Shown one piece after another: positions 24,326 to 33,886 of a DNA stretch of 64,000 nucleotides. The DNA comes from Draconibacterium sediminis (lineage in GTDB: Bacteria > Bacteroidota > Bacteroidia > Bacteroidales > Prolixibacteraceae). The stretch covers positions 248,001 through 312,000 of the forward strand of contig NZ_JRHC01000002.1 of assembly GCF_000949475.1 (NCBI RefSeq), in the 5' to 3' direction. Under the pieces are notes generated by a model. That model saw nothing but the letters and a program-made list of their open reading frames with translations. It was not told where the DNA came from and did not search any database. A program made the translations under genes and the position numbers. Position 1 is the stretch's first letter; each line of letters starts with the position of its first letter.

Positions 24326-26749
24326 TTAATATTCTGAGGCCATAATCAAACGTGGCTGTCCCTTCACACGTTTACGTTTTACTTCGTAATCGCGGGTATA
24401 CGAAATTACAGAAACCCCTTCATTCATATAACCACCAAACTGTGTAAGCTGCCCGAAATGATAATTTCCCTGCATTTGGAAAGTATGCAGGTAAGGCAGG
24501 CAAGCGGCAAAATCGTTACCGTAAGTTATTAATGCCGTTAAAAAATACAGCGTTACATCGTAGCCCTGGAAACTAAAATTATCAGGTTCTGTTCCGAAAT
24601 TGTTCTTGTATTTTTCAACGAAATTAATGGTTTGCTTATTCGTATAATCGGTGTAATATGGTGCGATGTATTTCAGTTTCAGATTATGAAACTGCTCCAA
24701 CTGAATACTCGAATAGTTTGGATAACGGTTTGAACCGATCAAGGTAATCGAATACTCATCCGATAGGTTGTTTAAATTCGAAATGGCCACACTTAACTCG
24801 CCTTCGTTTTCCGAAGGAATGTAAACCACATTTTCTTTGGTTTTCGACATTATTCGTCGCAGGCCAAAACTGCCTTCGTTTTCAAAATCGTAAATCGTAA
24901 AGTTAACTCCCTCGAAACTGCTTAACATTCCTGAATTGAAGAATTTTTCGCGCAACAATTCAACCAGTTCGCCTTCGGGAGTTCCCGAATAATCCGAGGT
25001 TTTTAAAATAATGAAGTTACTGTTAAAGTGCTCTTCGGCCACCATCTCTGCCGTTTGACGAGTCAGGTAATCGCGCGACGGATTTACCTGGAAGTAATAG
25101 GAGTTCGACTGTGTAATCGCACTCTGCGAAGCAAGTGGCGAAACAATTGGAATCCGATTCTTCGCTGCGTATGCTGCAATTTCCTGTTGTACCCTGGGGA
25201 AAATTGGCCCGATAATCAAATCAGTCAGGAAAAAATCGTTAGCCATAAAATACTGGCGTATCGAATCTTTGTTTCGCTGTGTATCAAAAACATTGAGTTT
25301 TACATTAAAACCAATATTCTGCAAGGAATCAACTGCCAAAAGTACACCTTCATAAAACTGCACAAAGTTTTCACTTCCGCCGTAAAACTGTTTAAACAAT
25401 TCCTTACGCTCTTCCAGTTCAATGGTTGTATCCTGAGCAATTTCTGTTTCCTCACTTGTAAAAAGTGCTGTTGAATCAATTACCAGATCTTCACGGTTCA
25501 GCGTATCATTTGCTTCGTAATAAAAAGGCAAAAACAAGGCTACATTGTATGTTTTCCCCGAAGACGAACCTGAAAAATCAGGCACACACGACTCGGGAAT
25601 TTCTACCGGCATTTCCACCGCATAAAATTCTTCCAGCATTTTAGCCGAATCAATATCGGCAATCACAATGTTGTCACTTTCCGGTTGGGTAAATACGTCC
25701 TCAGGTTTTTTAGGAATTAAAATGGTTTCACCATATGCCAGATTCCGACGATCGAGTATTGGATTATACTTTATAATATCGGGAATACTAACATTGTATT
25801 TTTTCGATAAACCGTATAAAGTCTCGCCCCTTTCCACCAAATGCTGTTCAAAAGCTTCTTCGTTTACCGGTTTAGCAATTGGTTCGCTGGCTTCAGCAAC
25901 CGGAATTTTAATAACGGCTCCTGCCGGAAATCCTGTATTCAAAATCGGGTTTATCTTTTTCAGCTCCTCTTCCGACACATTGTACTTGCGGGTGATGCCC
26001 CACATGGTTTCACCCGATTCAATAATGTGTTCGATATAATTTCGACCACCGGCATATTCAATTGGCTGGGGTTTATTTACATCTCCCACCGATGTGCCGG
26101 TTTTTATTATCAATGTCATTCCTGTTTTTAGCTGACTTGCATCGGGATTTTGTGCCAGAATTTCCTGTTCGGTGATTCCGTATCTCCGTGCAAGCGAAAA
26201 CAAGGTTTCGCCTGATACCACCTGATGTACTATTGTGTGCTCGCCCGTTTCGGGTTTCTTAATTAAATCGTCGGTTTCTGAAGTTGTTTCTTTTTCCCAG
26301 TATGGTATATTCAGTTCAGTTCGCTTTTTAAATTTCCGAACGGTTGGGTTGTAAGCATACAGTTCCTCCACGGTTATTCCAAACTTTTTGGCTATGGAAT
26401 AAGCCGTTTCTTTTCTCGACTCAATTTCATATTTGGTAAATCCTGACGGATCACCCTTTTGGTCTGATGAAGAATTCGGAAGTTCGATGCCTTCAACATA
26501 AGGAATCTTTAGCACCTGCCCTATCGTTAACCCCTTATCAATTCCCGGATTGTTTTCCTCAAGCGCTGATTCTGATACACCAAACTTCTTGCTTAGCGAA
26601 TAAACTGTTTCGCCTGTGCGCACCTGGTGCATAACAAACTTTTTGCCTTGAAAAATAACCACCTCGTTTTGTGCAAAATTCTGCCCAAAAACCTGTTCGG
26701 TTGGTAACAACAGTAAAAATGCCATGCATAGCAGCAAAAGACTTCTCAT
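24326..26749 (-). CDS. Five-LysM protein with periplasmic receptor fold
   Basis: The 807-residue exported protein has a signal peptide ending EQVFG. Five LysM peptidoglycan-binding repeats occur at about 38-87, 107-150, 170-218, 240-285 and 300-347 (e.g. HQVRTGETVYSLSKKFGVS, QHLVERGETLYGLSKKYNVS). From about 400 a type I periplasmic-binding domain follows (YNVALFLPFYYEAND, FYEGVLLAVDSLQ, DLIIGPIFP, PIVSPLASQS), as in branched-chain amino-acid receptors and LpoA. LysM repeats attach it to the cell wall, so the receptor-like part may sense or organise the wall rather than feed a transporter. No transporter genes adjoin. Confidence 0.88.
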   Translation of the reverse strand: MRSLLLLCMAFLLLLPTEQVFGQNFAQNEVVIFQGKKFVMHQVRTGETVYSLSKKFGVSESALEENNPGIDKGLTIGQVLKIPYVEGIELPNSSSDQKGDPSGFTKYEIESRKETAYSIAKKFGITVEELYAYNPTVRKFKKRTELNIPYWEKETTSETDDLIKKPETGEHTIVHQVVSGETLFSLARRYGITEQEILAQNPDASQLKTGMTLIIKTGTSVGDVNKPQPIEYAGGRNYIEHIIESGETMWGITRKYNVSEEELKKINPILNTGFPAGAVIKIPVAEASEPIAKPVNEEAFEQHLVERGETLYGLSKKYNVSIPDIIKYNPILDRRNLAYGETILIPKKPEDVFTQPESDNIVIADIDSAKMLEEFYAVEMPVEIPESCVPDFSGSSSGKTYNVALFLPFYYEANDTLNREDLVIDSTALFTSEETEIAQDTTIELEERKELFKQFYGGSENFVQFYEGVLLAVDSLQNIGFNVKLNVFDTQRNKDSIRQYFMANDFFLTDLIIGPIFPRVQQEIAAYAAKNRIPIVSPLASQSAITQSNSYYFQVNPSRDYLTRQTAEMVAEEHFNSNFIILKTSDYSGTPEGELVELLREKFFNSGMLSSFEGVNFTIYDFENEGSFGLRRIMSKTKENVVYIPSENEGELSVAISNLNNLSDEYSITLIGSNRYPNYSSIQLEQFHNLKLKYIAPYYTDYTNKQTINFVEKYKNNFGTEPDNFSFQGYDVTLYFLTALITYGNDFAACLPYLHTFQMQGNYHFGQLTQFGGYMNEGVSVISYTRDYEVKRKRVKGQPRLIMASEY

Positions 26750-26918
26750 TAAAAAGTGGATTTAAAAATTCGCTCAAATTTAGTAATTCTGAAAGAACAC
26801 TTAAATCTTAACGCATAGTTTCGGAATTAATTTTACATATTTTGGGGCAAACACAATCCTAATATTAACACGAACCTTAATTTCATTCACATTTGAAAAG
26901 ATTTTGACACGTTATTAG

Positions 26919-26926
26919 TACTTTTG
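26919..26926 (+). promoter_or_regulatory. Probable -7 box of guaA
   Basis: TACTTTTG matches TAnnTTTG 27 bases before the guaA start. TTTG at 26892-26895 and TTGACA at 26904-26909 are upstream, but neither has the ideal 19-21-base spacing. Confidence 0.35.
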
Positions 26927-26953
26927 TGCTTTCAATAACTAAAGAAGTTTTTC

Positions 26954-28483
26954 ATGCAGGAAAAGATTTTAATCCTTGATTTTGGTTCTCAATACACACA
27001 ATTGATTGGACGTAAGGTCCGCGAACTAAATGTTTATTGCGAAATTCATCCTTTTAACCACTTTCCGGAAATTGATGAGAGTGTAAAAGGAGTGATCCTT
27101 TCGGGTAGTCCATATTCGGTTCGCGATGAAGATGCACCACGTCCTGACCTATCAGAAATCAAAGGCAAACTGCCGGTATTGGGTGTTTGTTACGGAGCAC
27201 AGTATATGGCACATTTTTATGGAGGCGAAGTGGCTCCTTCGAATACACGCGAATACGGAAGAGCAAATTTGGGATTTATCGATCACGATTGTATTCTGTT
27301 TGAAAATATTAGTCTGCACTCGCAGGTTTGGATGTCGCATGGCGATACCATTGTAAAACTTCCTAAAAATTATAAGGTAATTGCATCAACTGAAGATGTA
27401 AACTTCGCAGCTTATAAAGTTGATGACGAAAAAACCTGGGCAATTCAATTCCACCCCGAGGTTTACCACACCACAGAAGGAAAGCAGTTGCTACAGAATT
27501 TTGTTACCACAATTTGTGGATGCGAACAAAATTGGACTCCTGACTCATTCGTGGAAACAACTGTTCAGGAATTAAAAGATCAACTGGGTAACGACAAAGT
27601 TGTTCTTGGTCTTTCGGGCGGTGTCGACTCATCGGTTGCCGGCGTTTTATTAAATAAGGCCATTGGAAAAAATCTTACCTGCATTTTTGTTGACAACGGT
27701 CTGCTTCGCAAAAACGAATTTGAGGATGTTTTGCATTCGTACGAAGACATGGGACTAAATGTAATTGGCGTTGATGCCCGCAAAAAATTCTGGGACGATT
27801 TGGCCGGAGTTACTGATCCGGAACAAAAACGAAAAATTATCGGTCGCAACTTTATCGAAGTTTTTGATGAAGAAGCGCACAAAATACAAGATGTAAAATG
27901 GTTGGCACAAGGAACAATTTATCCCGATGTAATTGAATCGGTTTCGGTAAACGGACCTTCTGCAACTATCAAATCACACCACAATGTTGGAGGACTTCCT
28001 GAAAAAATGAAGCTAAAAGTGGTTGAGCCGCTTAAACTTTTATTTAAAGACGAAGTGCGTCGCGTAGGTGCTGCTTTAAACATTAAAAAAGAATTGTTAG
28101 GCCGTCATCCATTCCCGGGACCGGGATTGGGAATTCGTATTCTTGGCGATGTAACACCGGAAAAAGTTAGTATGCTACAGGAAGCTGATGCCATTTTTAT
28201 TAACGGACTAAAAAGCTGGGGACTGTACGACGAAGTTTGGCAGGCAGGCGTTATGTTACTTCCTGTTCAATCGGTAGGTGTTATGGGCGACGAACGTACT
28301 TACGAAAATACCGTTGCTTTGCGCGCCGTAACCTCAACCGACGGAATGACTGCCGATTGGGTACACCTTCCCTATGATTTTATGGCAAAAATGTCGAATG
28401 AAATCATAAATAAAGTTCGTGGTATCAATCGTGTAGTTTACGATATTAGTTCGAAGCCACCTGCAACAATTGAGTGGGAATAG
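26954..28483 (+). CDS. guaA: GMP synthase (glutamine-hydrolysing)
   Basis: It converts XMP to GMP using glutamine and ATP in the cytoplasm. The 509 residues have the standard layout. The class I amidotransferase domain (1-190) carries nucleophile Cys79 in LGVCYGAQ and His/Glu in [10 protein letters not shown]. The PP-loop ATP pyrophosphatase (195-385) carries [14 protein letters not shown]. The C-terminal dimerisation domain has [16 protein letters not shown] and ends KPPATIEWE, as in the family. It is divergent from the LysM gene. I see nothing unusual in the sequence. Confidence 0.97.
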   Translation: MQEKILILDFGSQYTQLIGRKVRELNVYCEIHPFNHFPEIDESVKGVILSGSPYSVRDEDAPRPDLSEIKGKLPVLGVCYGAQYMAHFYGGEVAPSNTREYGRANLGFIDHDCILFENISLHSQVWMSHGDTIVKLPKNYKVIASTEDVNFAAYKVDDEKTWAIQFHPEVYHTTEGKQLLQNFVTTICGCEQNWTPDSFVETTVQELKDQLGNDKVVLGLSGGVDSSVAGVLLNKAIGKNLTCIFVDNGLLRKNEFEDVLHSYEDMGLNVIGVDARKKFWDDLAGVTDPEQKRKIIGRNFIEVFDEEAHKIQDVKWLAQGTIYPDVIESVSVNGPSATIKSHHNVGGLPEKMKLKVVEPLKLLFKDEVRRVGAALNIKKELLGRHPFPGPGLGIRILGDVTPEKVSMLQEADAIFINGLKSWGLYDEVWQAGVMLLPVQSVGVMGDERTYENTVALRAVTSTDGMTADWVHLPYDFMAKMSNEIINKVRGINRVVYDISSKPPATIEWE

Positions 28484-28551
28484 TTGTTGCAGAATGTAAC
28501 GAAATCAAATTTGGCAGACTTATTGCGTAATTGTTTCGTTATAAATAAAAA

Positions 28552-30195
28552 ATGAGAATTATGGCTGTAACAAAAATCCAACATATTAAAACAATTGGCT
28601 TAGGTATATTTTTAGCTTTCTTTCTGATTGGTCCTGTTTCAGTTCAGGCACAAAACGAAGTACAGGAAAACCAGGTAAAATTTGCCCGCTTACTGCGTTT
28701 GGTTGATGGTTATTATGTGGACTCATCAGATGTTAGCGACTTAACGGAAAAAGCCATTGTTCATTTGCTTGAAGAGCTTGATCCGCACTCTACGTATATT
28801 TCGAAAGAAGAAGTAGATAAAATGAACGAACCGCTTAAAGGTAACTTCGAGGGGATCGGTATTTCATTCAACATCTACAAGGATACCTTGATGGTGACTA
28901 CGGTAATTGCCGAAGGACCTTCCGAGAAAGTTGGATTGCGTGGAGGCGACCGGATTATTGAGGTTGATGGCAAAAATATTGCCGGAATAGGCTTGAAGAA
29001 TTCGGATGTATTTGATTTGTTACGTGGCGAAAAAGGAACTAAGGTTGACTTAACAATTGCCAGAAAAGGCGAAACCAATCCGCTTGAATTTACCATTGAA
29101 CGAGATAAAATTCCAATTTACAGTCTGGATGCTTCGTATATGCTGGATGAGTCTACCGGTTATATCAAACTAAATAAATTCTCGGCAACAACTACCGATG
29201 AGTTTTTAGAGGCCATGTCGGATTTAAAAAAGGAAGGAATCCAAAACCTGGTTCTCGATTTACGAAACAATGGTGGTGGTTACTTAAAGTCGGCCATTGA
29301 ATTAGCTGATCAGTTTTTGACCGATGATCAGATGATTGTTTATACTGATGGAACAAATGATCCGAAAAGAGACTACAAAGCAACAGCAAAAGGTTCGTTT
29401 GAAGACGGGAAAGTGGTTGTTTTGGTTAACGAAGGTTCGGCCTCAGCAAGTGAGATTGTATCGGGTGCCATTCAGGACTGGGATCGCGGAATAATAATTG
29501 GCCGTCGCTCGTTTGGAAAAGGTTTGGTGCAAAAACCATTCTTCCTGAATGACGGGTCGATGATTCGTTTAACAACGGCGCACTATTACACTCCAAGTGG
29601 CAGATGTATTCAAAAGCCTTATGAAGAGGGCATTAGCGAATACCGTAAAGATTATGCCAACCGAATTAGTAACGGTGAGATGTTTAATGCCGACAGTATT
29701 CATTTTGACGATGAATTAAAACACAAAACACTGGTTAATGGTCGCAATGTATACGGAGGTGGCGGTGTGATGCCTGATATTTTTGTTCCGATGGACACAT
29801 CTTCGCATTATGCCTACATAAATAACCTCAGAAGAAAGCGGGTTACCTATAATTTTGTTTTGGATTATGTTGATCTTAATCGTGAAGACATTGCGAAACA
29901 GTATCCTGACTTTGACAAGTTTAATGACAAATTCGAAATCACTGAAGAGAACATTGAACAGGTAGTTGCCGGTGGTATTGAGGAAGGAATTGAGAAAGAC
30001 GAAGAAAGTTTATCATACCTTAAAGATGAACTTAAGCGCGAACTCAAAGCTTTGATCGCCCGCGATGTTTACTCCAGAAACGACATGTATAAAATTTTGA
30101 ACGAAGATGACGATGCTATTTTAAAAGCTCTTGAGGTTTTTGATAATCAGGATAAATATGCAACGCTCTTGGTTACAGTTGATACCGTTGATTAA
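28552..30195 (+). CDS. ctpA: S41 carboxyl-terminal processing protease
   Basis: The 547-residue exported serine protease has a signal peptide ending SVQAQ. A second ATG at 28561 is an equally good start. A PDZ domain covers about 95-175 (FEGIGISFNIYKDTLM, GLRGGDRIIEVDG). The S41 core has nucleophile Ser in NEGSASASEIVSGA and general-base Lys in GRRSFGKGLVQ, plus LVLDLRNNGGGYLKSA. A long helical C-terminal tail (430-547) follows. C-terminal processing proteases degrade or mature periplasmic proteins from their C-termini. The pnuC gene starts five bases after its stop, so they form an operon. Confidence 0.93.
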   Translation: MRIMAVTKIQHIKTIGLGIFLAFFLIGPVSVQAQNEVQENQVKFARLLRLVDGYYVDSSDVSDLTEKAIVHLLEELDPHSTYISKEEVDKMNEPLKGNFEGIGISFNIYKDTLMVTTVIAEGPSEKVGLRGGDRIIEVDGKNIAGIGLKNSDVFDLLRGEKGTKVDLTIARKGETNPLEFTIERDKIPIYSLDASYMLDESTGYIKLNKFSATTTDEFLEAMSDLKKEGIQNLVLDLRNNGGGYLKSAIELADQFLTDDQMIVYTDGTNDPKRDYKATAKGSFEDGKVVVLVNEGSASASEIVSGAIQDWDRGIIIGRRSFGKGLVQKPFFLNDGSMIRLTTAHYYTPSGRCIQKPYEEGISEYRKDYANRISNGEMFNADSIHFDDELKHKTLVNGRNVYGGGGVMPDIFVPMDTSSHYAYINNLRRKRVTYNFVLDYVDLNREDIAKQYPDFDKFNDKFEITEENIEQVVAGGIEEGIEKDEESLSYLKDELKRELKALIARDVYSRNDMYKILNEDDDAILKALEVFDNQDKYATLLVTVDTVD

Positions 30196-30200
30196 ATTTT

Positions 30201-30806
30201 ATGACTGATATAGTTTTGGAATGGCTCTTAGGTAATTATATTGAAATACTGGGAGCCATTCTTGGTTTAGTTTACATTTTCTTTTCCATAAAACAACACA
30301 TTTTAACGTGGCCAACCGGGTTATTAACTTCGGCACTTTATGTAGTCGTATTTTTCGATGCCCGCTTATATGCCGATATGGGGCTTCAGGCCTATTATGT
30401 TGTAATTAGTATTTACGGATGGTATTTTTGGCTTTCAGGTAAAAAACAAAACGAAAAGAAAGTTGCAGTTAAAACCACACGAAAAATTCTGTGGTTGAAG
30501 TTGGCGGTAGTTTCAATTGCCCTTTATGCTCTACTCCTTTTTATTTTAAGCAATTATACCAATTCCGATGTTCCGCATATGGATTCAGTTACAACGGCGC
30601 TAAGTATTGTTGCCACCTGGATGCTTGCACGAAAATACATCGAACACTGGCTGCTTTGGATATTTATTGATGCATTTTCGGCTGGATTGTACGTGTATAA
30701 AGGTTTGTGGGCAACTGTTATTTTATTTATTGTATACACCGTTATGGCTCTTCTGGGTTATCTTGAGTGGAAAAAAGACTTGAAAAGTTTTGAAGCAAAG
30801 AACTAA
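30201..30806 (+). CDS. pnuC: PnuC-type nicotinamide riboside transporter
   Basis: The 201-residue inner-membrane protein has about seven hydrophobic segments. PnuC motifs include QHILTWPTGLLTSALYV, the aromatic YVVISIYGWYFWLSG that lines the substrate pocket, and the C-terminal AGLYVYKGLWATVILF with a final LGYLEWKKD. PnuC carries nicotinamide riboside by facilitated diffusion, trapped inside by phosphorylation. The kinase expected for that step is the next gene, overlapping by 17 bases. The tight overlap supports vitamin B3 salvage as the joint role. Confidence 0.94.
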   Translation: MTDIVLEWLLGNYIEILGAILGLVYIFFSIKQHILTWPTGLLTSALYVVVFFDARLYADMGLQAYYVVISIYGWYFWLSGKKQNEKKVAVKTTRKILWLKLAVVSIALYALLLFILSNYTNSDVPHMDSVTTALSIVATWMLARKYIEHWLLWIFIDAFSAGLYVYKGLWATVILFIVYTVMALLGYLEWKKDLKSFEAKN

Positions 30807-31314
30807 AATAATTGCCATTACCGGAGCCGAATCTACCGGAAAAAGTACACTTGCCAGAGCATTGGCAACGCACTACAATGTGCCTTTTGTGCCCGAATTT
30901 GCAAGAAGTTATGTAGAACAATTGCATCGGTCGTACACCTACGATGATGTTATTGTGATAGCGAAAAAGCAGATTGAACAGTACAACGAAATGCTTTCGC
31001 AGGAACCGCCACTAATTATTCTGGATACCTGGCTTCTGATCACTAAAATCTGGCTGGATGTTGTGTATGGGAAAGTTCCTGCGTGGATCGATCAGGCAAT
31101 AAAAGAAACCCGTATTGACACTTTTTTAGTATGCGATACCGATTTGCCCTGGGTACCTGATCCTGTTCGCGAAAATGGTGGTGCTGATCGTGAAAAACTT
31201 CAACAGACTTACATCCGGGAATTGAAAAATTACCACTTCCCTTTTTATACAATAAAGGGAAATTACGAAGAGCGGAAAAAAGCTGCCATTAAAGTTATCT
31301 CAAGTTTAGATTAA
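30790..31314 (+). CDS. NadR-like nicotinamide riboside kinase
   Basis: The 174-residue P-loop kinase starts at TTG 30790, the only usable start codon after the in-frame stop at 30781. It shows IIAITGAESTGKSTLARAL (Walker A), VPEFARSYVEQL, IILDTWLLITKIW (Walker B-like) and DLPWVPDPVRENGG, the signature of the kinase domain of NadR. It phosphorylates nicotinamide riboside to NMN. Unlike full-length NadR, the regulatory and adenylyltransferase domains are absent. Overlap with pnuC indicates coupling of uptake to phosphorylation. Confidence 0.93.
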   Translation: MKQRTKIIAITGAESTGKSTLARALATHYNVPFVPEFARSYVEQLHRSYTYDDVIVIAKKQIEQYNEMLSQEPPLIILDTWLLITKIWLDVVYGKVPAWIDQAIKETRIDTFLVCDTDLPWVPDPVRENGGADREKLQQTYIRELKNYHFPFYTIKGNYEERKKAAIKVISSLD

Positions 31315-31375
31315 AAACCTTCAACAAGTAGCTTCTTTTATACGTTATATGTTACAATTCTTAAATGATTGTAAT

Positions 31376-31383
31376 TAGTTTTG
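31376..31383 (+). promoter_or_regulatory. Possible -7 box of cysE
   Basis: TAGTTTTG fits TAnnTTTG and ends 17 bases before the serine acetyltransferase ATG. No good -33 box was found at the right distance. Confidence 0.3.
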
Positions 31384-31400
31384 TAATATAATTCAACAAC

Positions 31401-32327
31401 ATGACAAGTAATACCGTTGACCAAAAGATTTTAGAAACAGTTTCCAAGTTAAGTAACCCGGAGTCGTACAAATTGGTTTGTCATAAACATATGATGGGAG
31501 AACCCCTTCCATCAAACAAAAAACTGAAACGAATAATTAATCTGGTTCGCGAGATACTTTTCCCCGGCTATTTTGGAACAACCACTTTAAAAACATCTAT
31601 AACTCCTCACTATATGGGGGTTTATGTTGATGAATTGCTCGAAATGCTTACCGGTGAAATTTTGGCTGGCTTGTGTTTTGAATGTACCGACGAGTCAGAA
31701 CTCCGAATTGAAAAGCATAAAAATCCTGCACAGGAAAAAGCGGTTGCCTTTATTGAGTTTCTTCCGGAGATCAGACGAAGATTAGTGGCCGATGTTGAAG
31801 CTACATTTTTAAATGACCCGGCAGCAAAGAACTTTGGAGAAGTTATTTTTAGCTATCCGGGAATCCGGGCAATTACCAATTACCGTATTGCTCACAAACT
31901 GCTTGAACTGGATGTTCCGCTTATCCCACGTTTTATTACCGAAATGGCACATAGCGAAACCGGAATTGATATTCATCCACGTGCTCAAATTGGCGAGAGT
32001 TTTACAATCGACCACGGTACTGGAGTTGTTATTGGATCGACATGTATTATTGGCGATAATGTAAAAATATACCAGGGAGTTACATTAGGAGCAAAAAGTT
32101 TTCCGCTCGACGATGATGGGAACCCGATTAAAGGAATTCCTCGTCACCCGATACTGGAAAACAACGTAGTTATTTATGCAGGTGCAACCATTCTTGGCCG
32201 TGTAACAATTGGCGAAAATTCGGTTATCGGAGGTAATGTGTGGGTAACCAGCGATCTGCCGGCCAATTCTCGTGTAGTGCAAAAACGCCCGAGAGATATT
32301 CCGTTTATGGACGGAGCAGGTATTTAA
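31401..32327 (+). CDS. cysE: Serine O-acetyltransferase
   Basis: The first step of cysteine synthesis, O-acetylserine from serine and acetyl-CoA, takes place in the cytoplasm. The 308-residue protein has a helical N-terminal domain (1-180) and a left-handed beta-helix of hexapeptide repeats (190-300: IDIHPRAQIGESFTIDHGTG, IGDNVKIYQGVTLGA, ENNVVIYAGATILGRV). The active-site His is in DHGTGVVIG. The long N-terminal domain is like the EpsC/SatA kind. The cysteine synthase is not in the window. It is followed by the RlmL-like gene after 19 bases. Confidence 0.94.
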   Translation: MTSNTVDQKILETVSKLSNPESYKLVCHKHMMGEPLPSNKKLKRIINLVREILFPGYFGTTTLKTSITPHYMGVYVDELLEMLTGEILAGLCFECTDESELRIEKHKNPAQEKAVAFIEFLPEIRRRLVADVEATFLNDPAAKNFGEVIFSYPGIRAITNYRIAHKLLELDVPLIPRFITEMAHSETGIDIHPRAQIGESFTIDHGTGVVIGSTCIIGDNVKIYQGVTLGAKSFPLDDDGNPIKGIPRHPILENNVVIYAGATILGRVTIGENSVIGGNVWVTSDLPANSRVVQKRPRDIPFMDGAGI

Positions 32328-32346
32328 GAAACAAAAAATCAAATCA

Positions 32347-33483
32347 TTGAAAGAGTATAAATTGATCGCTAAAACCTTTTCCGGTTTGGAAGATGTTTTG
32401 GCTAAAGAAGTGAAGCGTATTGGCGGAAAAAACGTTAGACGCGGGAAACGTGCCGTATTTTATGACGGAGATCTTGAACTGATCTATAAATCGAACTATA
32501 ACCTTCGTACAGCTTTACGTATTTTAAAAGAGATTGAACATTTTAATTTTAAAACTGTCGATCAGTTTTACTTAAAATGTAAAAGAATAAAGTGGCAAAA
32601 CTATTTTAGTGTCGACCAGAATTTTGTGATTAACAGCGTTGTCGTAAATTCACGTGATTTCCGAAACTCGATGTTTGCATCGCTTAAGGTTAAAGATGCC
32701 ATTGCCGATTATTTTAGGGAGAATTTCGGGAAACGCCCTAGCGTTGACACCGACAATCCTGATATTATTATTAACGTTCATATTTTCCAGGATAACTGCA
32801 CTTTGTCAATTGACAGCTCGGGAGAATCTCTTCATAAAAGAGGATATCGTGTAAAACAGGGAGACGCACCATTAAACGAAGTATTGGCTGCCGGAATGAT
32901 CTATCTCACTGGCTGGCTTGGAAATTCGGATTTTATGGATCCCATGTGTGGTTCGGGCACTATCCCCATTGAAGCGGCTATGATTGCCCAGAATATTCCT
33001 GCTGCCAAATTCAGAAAAGAGTTTGCCTTTCAACTCTGGAATGATTTTGATCCTTTGCTATGGGAAAAAGTTACAGAACCGGTTGAAAAACGAGAGTTCA
33101 GGCATAAAATCTATGCATCGGATATTTCGGGAAGTAATTTGCTAAATGCGCAAACCAATGCCCGGCGTGCATTAGTGTTTAATAAAATACAATTTTCCTG
33201 TACCGACTTCAAAAATCTGGATATAGATTTGAATAATGCAACCATAGTAACAAATCCACCATATGGAGAGAGACTAAAGGAAAATGACCTGGATGGTCTT
33301 TATTCAATGATTGGAGAGCGTTTAAAGCACCAGTATGCAGGAAACAGTGCCTGGATCTTAAGCTCTTCGATAGATAGCTTCAAATTTGTTGGGCTTAAAC
33401 CGTCGCAACGAATCGATCTATTTAATGGGGCTTTAAAATGTAAGTATAATAATTATCGATTATTTGAGGGAAAGGGAAAATAA
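32347..33483 (+). CDS. rlmL: THUMP-domain rRNA guanine-N2 methyltransferase (RlmL-like)
   Basis: The 378-residue protein starts at TTG 32347 and opens MKEYKLIAKTFSGLEDVLAKEV, with a THUMP RNA-binding domain (50-160, ending DNCTLSIDSSGESLHKRGYR). The Rossmann methyltransferase domain has DPMCGSGTIPIEAA, the S-adenosylmethionine site, and VTNPPYGERL, the catalytic NPPY. It corresponds to the N-terminal enzyme of E. coli RlmL (m2G2445 of 23S rRNA) without the RlmK half, the normal form in Bacteroidota. It is co-directional with cysE 19 bases upstream and ends just before the terminator of the opposite-strand peptide operon. Confidence 0.92.
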   Translation: MKEYKLIAKTFSGLEDVLAKEVKRIGGKNVRRGKRAVFYDGDLELIYKSNYNLRTALRILKEIEHFNFKTVDQFYLKCKRIKWQNYFSVDQNFVINSVVVNSRDFRNSMFASLKVKDAIADYFRENFGKRPSVDTDNPDIIINVHIFQDNCTLSIDSSGESLHKRGYRVKQGDAPLNEVLAAGMIYLTGWLGNSDFMDPMCGSGTIPIEAAMIAQNIPAAKFRKEFAFQLWNDFDPLLWEKVTEPVEKREFRHKIYASDISGSNLLNAQTNARRALVFNKIQFSCTDFKNLDIDLNNATIVTNPPYGERLKENDLDGLYSMIGERLKHQYAGNSAWILSSSIDSFKFVGLKPSQRIDLFNGALKCKYNNYRLFEGKGK

Positions 33484-33489
33484 GGACAT

Positions 33490-33523
33490 AAAAAAAGGGT
33501 TAAAACCGTCCTTGTTTTAACCC
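33490..33523 (-). terminator. Terminator of the three-peptide operon
   Basis: On the minus strand GGGTTAAAAC (33523-33514) pairs with GTTTTAACCC (33506-33497), followed by seven T. It lies 34 bases after the last peptide stop. The T-run is on the minus side only, so it serves the peptide transcript. Confidence 0.85.
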
Positions 33524-33557
33524 CTGTACTAACAACTCAATTGGTTCTGTATATAGG

Positions 33558-33698
33558 CTATTCTTCTTCAAAATCGAAAACATCTTTATCTCTTGATTTT
33601 GGCGTTCCTCCACCTCGAACTTCATTAAGTTCATTTTGGGTTAGAACTTCGAAACCAAAATTTTCTAAATTATTATCTTGTATAGTTATAGCTTTCAT
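33558..33698 (-). CDS. GGG-motif small peptide 1 (46 aa)
   Basis: The 46-residue product runs from ATG 33698 to TAG 33558. Its N-terminal half (KAITIQDNNLENFGFEVLTQNELN) precedes EVRGGGTPKSRDKDVFDFEE-E. The EVLTQNELNEVRGG segment fits the double-glycine leader pattern of Bacteroidota natural-product precursors (L-x-x-x-E-[LM]-x-x-[VI]-x-GG). Unlike those, the conserved part here is the C-terminus. No Sec signal, cysteine or membrane segment is present. It is the third and last gene of a three-peptide operon, 14 bases after peptide 2. Differences from peptides 2 and 3 in the last 21 codons are almost all synonymous, which shows that it is translated. Confidence 0.85.
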   Translation of the reverse strand: MKAITIQDNNLENFGFEVLTQNELNEVRGGGTPKSRDKDVFDFEEE

Positions 33699-33712
33699 AA
33701 TTCTAGTCTTTC

Positions 33713-33850
33713 TTATTCTTCTTCGAAATCAAAAACATCCTTATCTCTTGAATTTGGAGTTCCTCCACCACGAACTTCGTTCATTGCTTCTTCAGACAAT
33801 ACTTCAAAATCAATTTTGCTCTCTGTAAAAAAATTGGCTATAACTTTCAT
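33713..33850 (-). CDS. GGG-motif small peptide 2 (45 aa)
   Basis: The 45-residue product runs from ATG 33850 to TAA 33713. It reads KVIANFFTESKIDFEVLSEE, then AMNEVRGGGTP, then NSRDKDVFDFEEE. LSEEAMNEVRGG is the closest of the three to a canonical double-glycine leader (LSEEEMxxIxGG). Its final 21 residues equal those of peptide 3 and differ from peptide 1 at one position (N for K after GGGTP). The N-terminal 15 residues are unrelated among the three. The acidic end DVFDFEEE has no processing site I recognise. It is the middle gene of the operon, 36 bases after peptide 3. Confidence 0.87.
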   Translation of the reverse strand: MKVIANFFTESKIDFEVLSEEAMNEVRGGGTPNSRDKDVFDFEEE

Positions 33851-33886
33851 ATCTTTAAATCTTAGCAGTAAATACTTCTATGGAAT

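Noticed and set aside
30196..30200. NAD-sensing riboswitch ahead of pnuC
   Set aside because: Only five bases separate pnuC from the preceding gene, leaving no room for a leader.
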